From: Isoptericola sp044389085
GTDB lineage: Bacteria > Actinomycetota > Actinomycetes > Actinomycetales > Cellulomonadaceae
Direction: 5' to 3'
Assembly (NCBI RefSeq): GCF_044389085.1
Contig: NZ_JBIRXP010000007.1
Location: 62,001 to 126,000, forward strand
DNA: 64,000 nucleotides
Shown here: piece after piece, positions 50,855 to 60,900 of the stretch
Layout of the letters: each line of letters begins with the position of its first letter
Numbering within the stretch: the first letter of the stretch is position 1
Position numbers and translations under genes: made by a program
The notes under the pieces: generated by a model
The model's database searches: none
What the model was told of the DNA's origin: nothing
The model's input: only the letters and a program-made list of their open reading frames with translations

Positions 50855-51856
50855 ATGGACGAGTTCCTCAGAATCCTCACCCAGTCGCTCGCCGAGCTCA
50901 TCGCCCCGACGACGGCGGCGTACGCCATCGCGGCGATCGGCCTCAACCTGCACTTCGGGTACACAGGTCTGCTCAACATGGGGCAGGCGGGCTTCATGCT
51001 GCTCGGCGCGTACGGCTTCGGCATCGCGACCATCGCCGGCGCCCCGTTCTTCCTCGCGCTGCTGGTCGCACTGGCCGCCGGGCTGCTGTTCGCCCTGCTG
51101 CTCGGCATCCCGACCCTGCAGCTACGCGGCGACTACCTCGCGATCGTGACCATCTCGGCCGCGGAGATCATCCGCTGGATCGGCCGGTCCACCTGGCTGC
51201 AGGAGTGGACCGGCGGCGCGTCCGGCCTGCAGGGACGTGACTTCAAGGGCACGTTCCAGGACCTGTCGCCGCTGCCCGACGGCCGCACCGTCATCGGGCC
51301 GCTCGAATACATCAACACGGGCTCCGACTCGTGGTGGACGCGGATCTTCGCGTGGGGCCTGGTGGCCCTCGTGCTGCTGTTCGTCTGGCTCGTCACCCGC
51401 AGCCCGTGGGGCCGCGTCCTCAAGGGCATCCGCGAGGACGAGGACGCCGTGCGCGCGCTCGGCAAGAACGTGTACTCGTACAAGCTGCAGTCGCTGGTGC
51501 TGGGCGGCATGCTCGGCGCCCTCGGCGGCGTGGTCTACGTGCTGCCGCTGACCATCGCGCCCGACGCGATGGGCCGCACGATGACGTTCTTCACCTGGAC
51601 CGTGCTGCTGCTCGGTGGCGCCGCCACCGTCTTCGGCCCGGTGCTGGGCGCGATGATCTTCTTCGGCGCCTACATGTTCATGCGCACCGGAATGCGCGCC
51701 CTCGCGGAGAACACCGGGGTGGGAGACATCATCACCACCACCAACGTCGAGCAGATCGGCGGCATGCTGGTAGGAGTCACGCTGATGCTCCTCGTGATCT
51801 TCCGGCCACAGGGCATCCTCGGGAACAAGAAGGAGCTGGCCTTCAATGTCCGCTGA
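50855..51856 (+). CDS. livM: LivM-type branched-chain amino-acid permease
   Basis: The 333-residue membrane protein has about nine to ten helices. Typical LivM parts are IGLNLHFGYTGLLNMGQAGFMLLGAYGFG, LRGDYLAIVTISAAEIIRW (the permease signature GDYLAIVT), and SPWGRVLKGIREDEDAVRALGKNVYSYKLQSLVLGG, the EAA-like loop contacting the ATPases. It forms the membrane channel with LivH. It begins 13 bp after livH with AAGGGAG upstream and overlaps livG by 11 bp. Between helices 4 and 5 is a roughly 40-residue periplasmic insertion (QEWTGGASGLQGRDFKG). Confidence 0.93.
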   Translation: MDEFLRILTQSLAELIAPTTAAYAIAAIGLNLHFGYTGLLNMGQAGFMLLGAYGFGIATIAGAPFFLALLVALAAGLLFALLLGIPTLQLRGDYLAIVTISAAEIIRWIGRSTWLQEWTGGASGLQGRDFKGTFQDLSPLPDGRTVIGPLEYINTGSDSWWTRIFAWGLVALVLLFVWLVTRSPWGRVLKGIREDEDAVRALGKNVYSYKLQSLVLGGMLGALGGVVYVLPLTIAPDAMGRTMTFFTWTVLLLGGAATVFGPVLGAMIFFGAYMFMRTGMRALAENTGVGDIITTTNVEQIGGMLVGVTLMLLVIFRPQGILGNKKELAFNVR

Positions 51857-52853
51857 CATGTCCGCCCACCCGTCCACCGACGAGTCCGGCGCCGCCCCCG
51901 AGCCCGAGTCCGTCGTCGACGCTGCGGCCGCCGCCGCCGTCGCCCCCACCTCCGAGGCGGCCGCCGAGGCGCTCGACGAACTCGCCCAGGTCGAGTCCGT
52001 CGTCGGCGCGCCGAAGCCGGACGCCATCCTGGTGGCCGACGACGTCGTGCGGCACTTCGGCGGCATGACCGCCGTCGACGTCAAGCACCTGGAGGTGCAG
52101 CGAGGTGCCATCACCGCTCTGATCGGGCCGAACGGCGCCGGCAAGACGACGTTCTTCAACCTGCTCACCGGCTTCGACACCCCGCAGAGCGGCACCTGGA
52201 GCTTCGAGGGCCGGTCGCTGCAGGGCAAGAGCGGCGCCCGCGTCGCCAAGGCCGGGATGGTGCGCACCTTCCAGCTCACCAAGGCGCTGTCGCGGCTCAC
52301 GGTGCTGCAGAACATGCTGCTCGCGGAGCCGAAGAACCCCGGCGAGCGGTTCTGGCTGTCGTGGCTGCCGTTCACCTGGCAGGCACAGGAGAAGGCCGCC
52401 ACCGAGAAGGCGATGGAGATCCTCGCCCGGTTCAAGCTCGACACCAAGGCCGGCGACTACGCCGGGTCCCTCTCGGGCGGGCAGCGCAAGCTGCTCGAGA
52501 TGGCCCGGGCGCTGATGACGAATCCCACCATGATCATGCTCGACGAGCCGATGGCGGGCGTGAACCCCGCGCTAGTGCAGTCGCTGCTGGGGCACGTGCA
52601 GGCACTGCGCGACGAAGGCATGACCGTGCTCTTCGTGGAGCACGACATGCACGCCGTGCGGCACATCTCCGACTGGGTGGTCGTGATGGCCGAGGGCCGG
52701 ATCGTGGCCGAGGGGCCGCCGGCGACGGTGATGCACGACCAGGCCGTCGTCGACGCCTACCTGGGGGCCCACCACGACACCGACCTCGGGGACGACTCGC
52801 TGCTCGACCCCGAGATCCTGGCCCGGCTCGAGGCCGAGGAGGAGAAGCGATGA
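51846..52853 (+). CDS. livG: LivG-type ABC ATPase
   Basis: The 335-residue ATPase has Walker A (GPNGAGKTTFF), signature (LSGGQRKLLEMARAL), Walker B (IMLDEPMAGVNP) and the H-loop (LFVEHDMHAV). The C-terminal LivG tail ADGRIVAEGPPATVMHD-like segment is present. The first 60 residues are an Ala/Pro/Glu-rich extension not found in the typical 255-residue LivG, of unknown use; a second ATG at 51858 is possible. It hydrolyses ATP for branched-chain amino-acid import with LivF. Confidence 0.93.
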   Translation: MSADMSAHPSTDESGAAPEPESVVDAAAAAAVAPTSEAAAEALDELAQVESVVGAPKPDAILVADDVVRHFGGMTAVDVKHLEVQRGAITALIGPNGAGKTTFFNLLTGFDTPQSGTWSFEGRSLQGKSGARVAKAGMVRTFQLTKALSRLTVLQNMLLAEPKNPGERFWLSWLPFTWQAQEKAATEKAMEILARFKLDTKAGDYAGSLSGGQRKLLEMARALMTNPTMIMLDEPMAGVNPALVQSLLGHVQALRDEGMTVLFVEHDMHAVRHISDWVVVMAEGRIVAEGPPATVMHDQAVVDAYLGAHHDTDLGDDSLLDPEILARLEAEEEKR

Positions 52854-53632
52854 GCGACACGGCGATCCTGCCCGGGGAGGCCTCGACCGGCGCCCCGAAG
52901 GACAAGGAGCTGCTGCTGCGGGCCGACAACCTCGTGGCCGGGTACATCCCGGGCGTGCACATCCTCGACGGGTGCTCCATCGAGGTGGCCAAGGGCGAGC
53001 TGGTCGGCATCATCGGCCCCAACGGGGCCGGCAAGTCCACCTTGCTCAAGGCGCTGTTCGGGCTGGTGAAGATCCACTCGGGCACCGTGACGCTCGGGGG
53101 CGAGGACATCACCGGCATGAAGGCGAACTCCCTCGTCGCCCGCGGTGTCGGGTTCGTGCCGCAGACGAACAACGTCTTCCCGTCGTTGTCCGTCGAGGAG
53201 AACATGCGCATGGGCGTGTACCTGCGCCCGAAGGTCTTCGACGAGCGCTGGTCGTTCATCGGTGACCTGTTCCCGGTGCTGCACGACCGCCGCAACCAGC
53301 GGGCGGGCGCCATGTCCGGCGGCGAGCGCCAGATGGTCGCGATGGCCCGGGCGCTCATGATGAACCCGTCCGTGCTGCTGCTCGACGAGCCGTCCGCCGG
53401 TCTGTCCCCCGTCCGCCAGGACGAGACGTTCCTGCGCACCCGCATGATCAACAAGGCCGGCGTGTCCGTGGTCATGGTGGAGCAGAACGCCCGGCGCTGC
53501 CTGCAGATCTGCGACCGGGGCTACGTGCTCGACCAGGGCAAGGACGCGTACACCGGTACCGGTCGTGAGCTCCAGGCAGACCCCAAGGTCATCTCCCTGT
53601 ACCTCGGCACCCTCGCGGAGGACACGAAGTAG
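52850..53632 (+). CDS. livF: LivF-type ABC ATPase
   Basis: The 260-residue ATPase has Walker A (GPNGAGKSTLLKAL), signature (MSGGERQMVAMARAL), Walker B (VLLLDEPSAGLSP) and an H-loop reading VMVEQNARRCL. In LivF this Glu-Gln-Asn triad replaces the usual histidine, as seen here. VGFVPQTNNVFPSLSVEENM also fits LivF. It overlaps livG by 4 bp (ATGA) and pairs with it as the nucleotide-binding dimer. A strong terminator follows 38 bp after its stop, so livHMGF is closed here, and livJ is transcribed separately from the opposite strand. Confidence 0.93.
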   Translation: MSDTAILPGEASTGAPKDKELLLRADNLVAGYIPGVHILDGCSIEVAKGELVGIIGPNGAGKSTLLKALFGLVKIHSGTVTLGGEDITGMKANSLVARGVGFVPQTNNVFPSLSVEENMRMGVYLRPKVFDERWSFIGDLFPVLHDRRNQRAGAMSGGERQMVAMARALMMNPSVLLLDEPSAGLSPVRQDETFLRTRMINKAGVSVVMVEQNARRCLQICDRGYVLDQGKDAYTGTGRELQADPKVISLYLGTLAEDTK

Positions 53633-53669
53633 GACCGCGCATCCCGCTGAGCCAGTCCGGGAAGGTGCA

Positions 53670-53721
53670 CTCGCACGACGACGGCGACCGCTCCACCGAG
53701 CGGCCGCCGTCGTCGTGCGAG
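53670..53721 (+). terminator. Long hairpin after livF
   Basis: A perfect 17-bp stem (53670-53686 with 53705-53721) has an inner 6-bp CCGCTC/GAGCGG extension. It closes the livHMGF operon. Confidence 0.85.
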
Positions 53722-54161
53722 ATCGGTCAGCGCGTCCATGTTCACGCGGTCAGACCGAGCGGGTACGACGGCGAGGCGGGACAGGGAGTCGCACAGCACG
53801 GACGAGCCGGGGAGTCCGGTGCGTCGAGGCGCCGTGCAGCATCGCGGCCGTCTCGTGACGGAACCACAGCCCAGCGGACCTCGTCCCGTGCAACGGCGAA
53901 CCGGAAGGCTTCATCTCGTCGAGAGATCGTGGCGACGCGTCGGATCACCGGAAGGTGTCCGGCCTCTCTCACGCGACGACGATGTCGCGTCGAGAGCGCC
54001 GATCAGGCGAACGTTCGCATGCCGGTGGACGGTTCCGGGCCGTGGGCAGGCTCCACGCCAAGGAACTTCTCCGCGCGCCGTCCTCGAGCCACCTCACCGC
54101 ACCCCGAACGACTTCGCGGCGACCGGAACGACGTCGCCGGGGTGGGACTTCCTCGGCGTGC
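53722..54161. other. 440-bp region without a convincing gene
   Basis: Between the livF and livJ terminators I see only short frames with atypical codon use. The best is 53742-53972 on the minus strand (76 residues, GTG start), which has mixed third positions, Arg-rich composition and no family match. It might be a gene remnant or a small RNA locus. I see no promoter or conserved motif. Confidence 0.4.
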
Positions 54162-54204
54162 GACGACGGCCCGGGCGCTCGCCGTGAGCGTCCGGGCCGT
54201 CGTC
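54162..54204 (-). terminator. Hairpin downstream of livJ
   Basis: GACGACGGCCCGGGCGCTC pairs with GAGCGTCCGGGCCGTCGTC (one G-T pair) around five bases, 69 bp after the livJ stop at 54273. Confidence 0.75.
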
Positions 54205-54213
54205 CCGTGCATG

Positions 54214-54254
54214 TCGATCAGGTGCTGTCGATCGGGAGCTCGATCAGGTGCTGT
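54214..54254. repeat. 15-bp direct repeat after livJ
   Basis: TCGATCAGGTGCTGT occurs at 54214-54228 and 54240-54254, 26 bp apart, between the livJ stop and its terminator. The meaning is unknown. Confidence 0.7.
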
Positions 54255-54272
54255 ATCCCGACCCGAGGGGGG

Positions 54273-55562
54273 TCACTCGGTGGTGCCCTCGATCTCCTTG
54301 GTGAAGCTGTAGGTGTTGTCGGCGCCGTACTCGTAGATGCCGATGAATGCCGACGACGGGTCGTTGGCGTCGTTGAGCGGCCCGATGCCGGACTTGCCGA
54401 CGTACTTGATCTCGTCGCCCGCCTCGAGCGCCTTCACGCCCTCCTCGAACGAGCTGACCTCGGTGGCGCCGTCCTCCGAACCGGAGACCGCACGGATGTT
54501 CTTCGAGATCGTCTCGCCGTCGGTGCCCTCGCCCTTCACCGCGGCCAGCGCGGCGAGGACGGTGGCGTCGTACGACTCGGCCGAGTACGAGAAGTCCTCG
54601 AGCTCGCCGTCCTCGTTCTCCGTGTACCAGGCCTTGAGCTCCTCACGGAACGCCTCGTCGGCCTGCGCACCAGGCAGGGTGCCCTTGACGCCCTCGAGGG
54701 TGCCCTTGTCGAACTTGTCGCCGTAGTTGGAGAGGTTGCCGTCCACGAAGTAGGTGGTCCCGTTGAAGTCCCACCCCTGCGCGACGAGCTCGTTGACGAT
54801 CGCCACCGTCTCCTCGAAGGCGACGATCGAGATCGCGTCGGGCTTCTGAGCGAGCAGGTCGGTCACCTGTGCGCCGAAGTTGGTCTCGCCCGGGGCGAAC
54901 TCGTTGCCCTTGCCGTTGCCGCCGTAGACGACCTCGCAGCCGCCGGCGGTGACCGTGTCCTCGATGACGTCGCGCAGGCCGGTGCCGTACGCCTCGTTCT
55001 GCACGAGGAACCCGATCTTGCAGTGGCCGTCCTCGAGGATGAGCGACCCGTGCGCCGCACCCTGCACCGTGTCCGGCGGGGCGGTGCGGGCGAAGAAGCT
55101 GCCGTACCCGGAGAGGTCGGCCGCGGTGTTCGCGGGCGAGATCTGCATGACGCCCGCCTCCTCGAACTGGTCGACCACGCCGAGGGTCACCGCGGAGGAC
55201 GCGGCGCCGATCACGGCCGAGACGCCCTTGCCGATGAGGTCGGTGGCGGTGCCGCTCGCGACCGACAGGTCGGTGCTGTCGCCGGAGTCGCCCCACTCGA
55301 CGGACACGTCGTTGCCGAGGACGCCGCCCGCGGCGTTGATGTCGTCGATCGCGAGGCCGACGCCGGCGATCTCCGGCGGGCCGAGAAAGGCGAGGGTGCC
55401 CGTGACCGGCAGGATCGTGCCGATCTTCAGCGGATCGGTCGAGCCGCCGCCGCCCTCGCTGCTGTCGCCGCTCCCGCCGTCGGACGAGGCACATGCTGCG
55501 AGGCCGAGGCTGAGGACTGCCGCGAGGGCCATGCCCTTGGCGGCCGTGGTGCGTCGGATCAT
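54273..55562 (-). CDS. livJ: LivJ-type branched-chain amino-acid binding lipoprotein
   Basis: The 429-residue protein has a lipoprotein signal peptide (ALAAVLSLGLAAC, lipobox LAAC), a Gly/Ser linker and a type I periplasmic-binding fold. PLKIGTILPVTGTLAFLGPPEIAGVGLAIDDIN is a typical opening and GTTYFVDGNLS a typical mid-segment. It captures leucine-type amino acids or related compounds outside the membrane and delivers them to LivHM. It is convergent with livHMGF rather than part of that operon. GGGGAG precedes the ATG at 55562. A motif shared with the livH promoter lies upstream. Confidence 0.93.
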   Translation of the reverse strand: MIRRTTAAKGMALAAVLSLGLAACASSDGGSGDSSEGGGGSTDPLKIGTILPVTGTLAFLGPPEIAGVGLAIDDINAAGGVLGNDVSVEWGDSGDSTDLSVASGTATDLIGKGVSAVIGAASSAVTLGVVDQFEEAGVMQISPANTAADLSGYGSFFARTAPPDTVQGAAHGSLILEDGHCKIGFLVQNEAYGTGLRDVIEDTVTAGGCEVVYGGNGKGNEFAPGETNFGAQVTDLLAQKPDAISIVAFEETVAIVNELVAQGWDFNGTTYFVDGNLSNYGDKFDKGTLEGVKGTLPGAQADEAFREELKAWYTENEDGELEDFSYSAESYDATVLAALAAVKGEGTDGETISKNIRAVSGSEDGATEVSSFEEGVKALEAGDEIKYVGKSGIGPLNDANDPSSAFIGIYEYGADNTYSFTKEIEGTTE

Positions 55563-55675
55563 GCTGCTCCCCTTTTGGAGGTAGGACATTCGCGGCTCAA
55601 CACCGCATTCAGTGCCGCTGAACGTAGCGAGACTGTATGTCGCCGACGTGTCGCGCGGGTCACTCCCTGCAGATC

Positions 55676-55701
55676 GTGACGAACCTGTTACCTAGGTCAC
55701 A
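55676..55701. promoter_or_regulatory. liv-type motif upstream of livJ
   Basis: GTGAC-N15-GTCAC is an inverted repeat, and CTGTTACCTAGGTCACA resembles the block before livH. It lies 114-139 bp upstream of the livJ start, after the end of the aldo/keto reductase gene. A shared regulator of the two liv transcripts is inference. Confidence 0.5.
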
Positions 55702-55723
55702 CTCGGGCCCCCGGGCCACCGCC

Positions 55724-56578
55724 TCAGGCGCGGAACTGCGTGAACGACGCGGTGGCCGGGTCCGCCCCCGTGCGCCCGTCCGTCCCGGCCTCCAGGGCGT
55801 CGATCGAAGCCACCTGCTCGGCCGACAGCTCGAAGGAGAAGACGTCCAGGTTCGTGGCCTGCCGCTCCGCCGACAGCGACTTGGGGATGACGATCCGCCC
55901 CTGCTGCACCGCCCACCGCAGCACCACCTGCGCGGGCGTGACGCCGAGCTCCGTCGCCGCGGCGACGACTGCCGGGGCGTCCAGGTCGGCCCCGCGACCG
56001 AGCGGCGAGTACGCCTCCACCGCGATGCCGAGCTCGCGGCAGCGCTGCTGCAGCGCGACCTGCTGGAAGGTGGGGTGCACCTCGACCTGGTTCACGGCGG
56101 GCACGACGTCGGTCTCCGAGACGAGGCGGTCGAGGTGCTCCACCAGGAAGTTCGACACGCCGATCGCCCGCACCGCCCCGTCGGCGAGCAGCTTCTCGAA
56201 CGCGCGCCACGTCTCCACGTACAGGTCCTTGCTCGGCACCGGCCAGTGGACCAGGTAGAGGTCCACCTGGTCGACGCCGAGCGCGCGGCGGGAGTCGTCG
56301 AAGGCACGCAACGCCTGTTCGTACCCCTGGTCGCCGTTGCGGAGCTTGGTCGTGACGAAGACGTCCTCGCGCGGCAGCCCGGACGCGCGCAGCGCGGCGC
56401 CGACGCCGGCCTCGTTGTAGTAGCCGGCGGCGGTGTCGACGTGCCGGTAGCCGAGCTCGAGCGCCTGCTCGACGTTGGCCTGGGTGCCGTCGTCGGGCAC
56501 CTGGAAGACGCCGAGGCCGACCTGGGGGATCTCGATGCCGCCGGACAGGGGCAGGGAAGGGACGGAGGAAGAGGTCAT
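55724..56578 (-). CDS. Aldo/keto reductase
   Basis: The 284-residue protein is an AKR (alpha8/beta8) NADPH oxidoreductase. The catalytic tetrad is visible: Asp and Tyr in YRHVDTAAGYYNE, Lys in VFVTTKLRNGD and His in LVHWPVPSKD. GVSNFLVEHLDRL, AVNQVEVHPTFQQ and IVIPKSLSAERQ are further family marks (the last contacts NADPH phosphate). It resembles 2,5-diketogluconate reductases but acts on many carbonyls in this family. The ATG at 56578 is used, with GGAGG/GGAAG upstream. Its 3' end lies 22 bp beyond the livJ-side motif. Confidence 0.94.
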   Translation of the reverse strand: MTSSSVPSLPLSGGIEIPQVGLGVFQVPDDGTQANVEQALELGYRHVDTAAGYYNEAGVGAALRASGLPREDVFVTTKLRNGDQGYEQALRAFDDSRRALGVDQVDLYLVHWPVPSKDLYVETWRAFEKLLADGAVRAIGVSNFLVEHLDRLVSETDVVPAVNQVEVHPTFQQVALQQRCRELGIAVEAYSPLGRGADLDAPAVVAAATELGVTPAQVVLRWAVQQGRIVIPKSLSAERQATNLDVFSFELSAEQVASIDALEAGTDGRTGADPATASFTQFRA

Positions 56579-56858
56579 GAGTCCTTTGTATCGGCTGCCG
56601 CCGACCCTGCGTCCATCGGCGTGACCACCCTGTGGACAGGCTGTGCGGCAACACTGGTGCCCGTGCTCGCGCTCGCGTACCGTTGTGCCCGTTGCAGTGC
56701 CTCGCTCGATCCGGACGGTCCCCGTCCGCGCCACGGCGATCGCGTCGGAAGGAACGACGCGGTCACCCGGCGGACCTTGGTCTCAAGAGTTGACGACGAT
56801 TCACCGTGATGCGCGATCTCGACGGTCGAGGTCGTCGACACCTCTTGAAGGAGTAAGC

Positions 56859-57062
56859 ATGGCCACCGGAACCGTGAAGTGGTTCAACAGCGAGAAGGGC
56901 TACGGCTTCATCGCCCCCGAGGACGGCTCGGCCGACGTGTTCGTCCACTTCTCCGCCATCCAGTCCCAGGGCTACCGGTCCCTGGACGAGGAGCAGCGCG
57001 TGGAGTTCGACGTCACGCAGGGCCCGAAGGGCCCGCAGGCGGAGAACGTCCGCCCGCTCTGA
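56859..57062 (+). CDS. cspA: Cold-shock protein, CspA family
   Basis: The 67-residue protein is a complete cold-shock domain: GTVKWFNSEKGYGFIAPEDG (RNP1), DVFVHFSAIQ (RNP2), VEFDVTQGPKGPQAENV. It binds single-stranded RNA or DNA and acts as an RNA chaperone. GAAGGAG lies upstream of the ATG. The upstream 280 bp hold no gene and could include a long leader, as in other csp genes, but I see no clear cold-box. A strong terminator lies 52 bp downstream. Confidence 0.96.
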   Translation: MATGTVKWFNSEKGYGFIAPEDGSADVFVHFSAIQSQGYRSLDEEQRVEFDVTQGPKGPQAENVRPL

Positions 57063-57113
57063 TCTCACCTCCTGGTCGGCTGACGCCGGCCGTGTGAGAC
57101 ACCAGTGAGTCGC

Positions 57114-57148
57114 ACGGCCCGCACCCCGTTCGTCGGGGTGCGGGCCGT
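57114..57148 (+). terminator. Hairpin after cspA
   Basis: ACGGCCCGCACCCC pairs perfectly with GGGGTGCGGGCCGT around seven bases. It starts 52 bp after the csp stop and is followed by a short TTGCC. Confidence 0.8.
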
Positions 57149-57193
57149 TGCCGTTCCCGGGAACGGACGCGTTCCGGCGGTCGTTGCACCATC

Positions 57194-57970
57194 ATGGGAT
57201 TCCTCGACCGACTTCTCGGCAGAACGCCCGACGAGCGCACGTACCACGGCGTGCCCGGCCGGCCCGACGACGCCCGGCCGCACACCGGTGAGGCCCCGGG
57301 CAAGCACGGCTACGCGCCGCACCCCGGCGCACAGCCTGCCGGCCGACCCGGTGACGGCTCCGGCACCGCACAGCGCAACCCGGACGAGGTGGCCGTCGAG
57401 CGCTACCGCTACCTGCTGCGCACCGCGCCGCCGGACGCCGTCGAGCAGGCGCACACCGAGGCGTTCGCCCGCCTGACGCCCGAGCAGCGGCGCCTGGTGC
57501 TCGAGGAGGTCGGTGCGGGCCTCCCCGCGAGCGAGCGGGCCACGTCCGACGACCCGCAGTCCCTGGCCCGCATGGCCACCCGCGCCGAGATGCGCAACCC
57601 CGGCACCCTGGAGCAGTCGTTCCGCGGGCAGGGCGGTCCCGGTGCGCCGGGTCGCGGCCCGGGCTTCGGGTCCATGGTGGGCTCCAGTCTGCTCGGCACC
57701 GTCGCGGGCGTGGTCATCGGCTCCGCCGTGGCGAACGCGCTCTTCGGTCCGGCGTTCGGCGACCCGTCGCAGGACTTCGCCGGCGACGCCGGGGCCGAGG
57801 GCGGCGACGCGGGCTCCGACGCCGGAGGCGATGCCGGGGCGGAGGCCGGCGGCGACGCCGGGTACACCGAGGCCGCCGGCGCGGACCCCGGCTTCGACGG
57901 TGGCGGCGACACGGGCGGGTTCGGCGACTTCGGCGGGGACTTCGGGGGCGGCGACTTCGGCGGCTTCTAG
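57194..57970 (+). CDS. Glycine/aspartate-rich hypothetical protein with a glycine-zipper segment
   Basis: The 258-residue protein starts MGFLDRLLGRTPDERTY. A helical middle domain (about 65-140) contains VERYRYLLRTAPPDAVEQAHTEAFARLTPEQRRLVLEEV. A glycine-zipper segment (SLLGTVAGVVIGSAVANALFG) follows, and the last 65 residues are mainly Gly, Asp and Ala, ending in GDFGG repeats. I do not recognise the family by name, though the middle domain looks conserved. The zipper may insert into or associate with the membrane. Its stop codon overlaps the convergent nuclease-helicase stop in CTAG. Confidence 0.75.
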   Translation: MGFLDRLLGRTPDERTYHGVPGRPDDARPHTGEAPGKHGYAPHPGAQPAGRPGDGSGTAQRNPDEVAVERYRYLLRTAPPDAVEQAHTEAFARLTPEQRRLVLEEVGAGLPASERATSDDPQSLARMATRAEMRNPGTLEQSFRGQGGPGAPGRGPGFGSMVGSSLLGTVAGVVIGSAVANALFGPAFGDPSQDFAGDAGAEGGDAGSDAGGDAGAEAGGDAGYTEAAGADPGFDGGGDTGGFGDFGGDFGGGDFGGF

Positions 57971-60900
57971 ACCGCCCGTGCGCACAGCCCGAGGAAGGCT
58001 CCGAGGCGCCCGAGCCCCTCGGGGCTGTGCGGGAGGTAGTCGGTGAGCTCGGGAGAGCGCACGACGATCGCGCACCACTGCGCGCGCGAGACCGCCACGT
58101 TGATGCGGTGCCGGGACAGCAGGAACCCGGTGCCGCGCGGGACGTCGAGGGGCGACGAGGCGGCGAGGGTGACGATCGCGACGGGCGCCTCTGTGCCCTG
58201 GAACCGGTCGACCGTCCCCACCCGCACGCCCCCGAGGCCGGCGTCGTCGAGCGCGCGCCGCACCGCCCACACCTGGGCGTTGTACGCGGCGAGCACGACG
58301 ACGTCGGCCGGCGCCAGCGGCCGCGGCGCCTGCCCGCCGCCGGGGGACCAGTCCCGCCCGACGACGGCGGCGGCCTGCCGCACCACCTCCTGCGCCTCCT
58401 CGGGCGAGGCGACACCGCGGCCCTCGTGCCGCACGGGCACGTGGTGCACGCCCGGGGCGACGCCGTCGAGCCGGCGGGCGGCCGCCGACTCGTGGGCCCG
58501 CAGCCGACCCTCGTACGCGAGCTGCGACACGGCCTCGCACAGCGCCGGGTGCATCCGCCAGGAGCGCGCCAGGAAGTAGCCGAGCCCCGGCGGCAGCACG
58601 TCGCGCCCGTCGGCAAGCCAGCCGAGGGCCGACCGGTCCACCGGCTCCGGGTGGCGCCCGCGGCTGACCTGCGGGAGCTGCTGCGGGTCGCCGAGGAGGA
58701 GCAGGCGGCTGGCCGACCGTGCGACCGCGATCGTGGACGCGAGCGAGAACTGGCCGGCCTCGTCGACGACCAGCAGGTCGAGGTCGTCGTCCGGCCAGCG
58801 GCCCGGGTGGGCGAAGTCCCAGGCGGTGCCGCCGACGACGCCGGGGCCGCGGCGGGAGAACTCGGCCAGCTCGTCTCCGGACAGCTCCGCGCACACGCCG
58901 CTCGACGACGACGCGTGCGCCGGCCCGTCCGTCGGCCGCTTCCGGGCCACGAGGTCCGCGGGGACGCCCGCCTTCTCGACCACGGCCCGCAGCATGTTCT
59001 CCACCGCGGCGTGCGACTGGGCGACCACCCCGACCCGCCACCCCTCGGACACCAGCGCGGCGATCACGTGCGAGCCGACGTGCGTCTTGCCGGTGCCGGG
59101 CGGGCCCTGCACGGCGAGGTACGACCGGTCGAGGTCGCGCGTGGCGGCGAGGACCGCGCCGGTGAAGTCGTCGCCGACGACGTCGGGCAGCGGGCCACCC
59201 GTCGCCAGGCGCGGGGGGCGGCGACGCAGCAGGTCGGCGGCGGGGCCGTCCGGCAGCGTGCGGTCGGCGTCCCACCGGGTCAGCGACCGCCGCGCCACGT
59301 CCTCGAGCGCCTGCTCCTGCGGGTCGGCGCGCGGCCCGCTGGACGGGGTGAGGGCCATCGGGAGCGCGTCGAAGGTCTCCGCCCCGACGCGCACCTGCTC
59401 ACGCAGCAGCAGGACGTCCCGCTCCCCCGCCTCCGTGGCCCGGCGGACGGCGTCGACGATGGTCGCGCCGCCGTGGAACCCGCGCACGGCGTTCGCGGGG
59501 ACGGTCACCGCGGCGGGCGCGGGGTCGTCGTAGAGGACGAACGGCACCGCGCCGACGCCGAGCTCCGACCCCTCCGAGAGCCGGCCGACCAGCTCCAGCA
59601 CCCGTGCGGGCGCACGCCGCCCGTCCTCCACGAGCCAGTCCTGGACGACGGTCGCGCGTTCCACGTGAAACGTGTTCCGGCGCCCCTGCCACTCGTCCGG
59701 CGGCAGCTCGAGCCGCGAGTAGTGCTCGTGCCAGAACGGCTTGCTCTCCCGGCGCCAGTAGCCGAGGGACGCGCCGACCATCGCGAGCGCCTGCGCCTCG
59801 TCGTCGCGGGCGCCACGGTCCTCGCCGACCCGCCCGCGCACCTCGGCCTCCAGCGCCAGCCGCCGCTCGCGCGCCTCACGGGCCGCCGTCTGCCGCGGCG
59901 TCTCCTCGGGCGGCGCGGCGCCGTCACCCTCGGCAGGGGCGGCGACGCCCGGCGCCACCGCGGCCGGGACGCCCTCGCGCGCGTCGACGACGTCGGCGGC
60001 GGACCGCAGCCAGTCGAGCAGGCGGAGGGTGGAGACGCAGTCGTACCGGTTGTAGTCGGCGATGTCGCGCAGCAGCGCGGCGGCCTCCTCGTCGCGGCCC
60101 GCGTCGCGCAGGGCCGTGTACTCGGCGTACGCGACGATGGACGCGGCCGCGGTGGTGACGTCGCCGGACCGCAGCTCGTCGCCCATGTACAGCGGCTCGA
60201 GCTTCTTGATCGACTTGGAGCGGTCCGAGATCCGCAGCGACGAGCGCACCACGGCGTAGAGGTCCACGAGCACGCCGTCGCGCAGCAGCTGGTCCACCTC
60301 CTCCTCGTAGACGCCGTGGCGGGCGGCGATGGACAACAGGTGCACCCGCTCGTACGACGCGTAGTGGTACACGTGCAGGTCCGGGTACCTCCGGCGCCGC
60401 TCGGTGAGGTAGTCGACGAAGTCGACGAGGGCCTGCCGCTCCTGGGCCAGGTCATGGGCCCAGAACGCGCGGAACGGCGGCGCCTCCCCCGCGGCGCCGG
60501 GCCGCTCCACCAGCCCGAACAGGTAGTCGATCCCGGTCTGCTGCCCCCACTGCTCGCCCTGCGGGTCGGACCACAGCGGGTCGCCCTCGAAGTCGAATAA
60601 GACGTCGCCCGGGCTGGGCGGCGGGAGCCGGCGGACGGCGGACGTGTCGGGGAGCTGCCAGCGGATGACGGCCCGCTCGCCGTGGTCGTCGTAGGCCACC
60701 TCGCCGGCCCGCTCGCCCGTGCCGAGCTGCAGCCGCGCCTGGTCGCGCACGCGCTCGAAGCTGCGGGCCGGCATGCCCGCGGGCGGCTCCTCCGCCTTCG
60801 CGAGCTCGTCGATGGTCGTGATGCCGCCCGCGAGGAGGCGGGCGCGCTGCTGCTCGTAGACGCCGCCCACCAGCAGCACGTCACGGTGCTCCGCCGCCTG

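Noticed and set aside
58027..60600. 857-codon open frame on the plus strand
   Set aside because: It lies opposite the TM0106-type helicase gene and has no recognisable motif.
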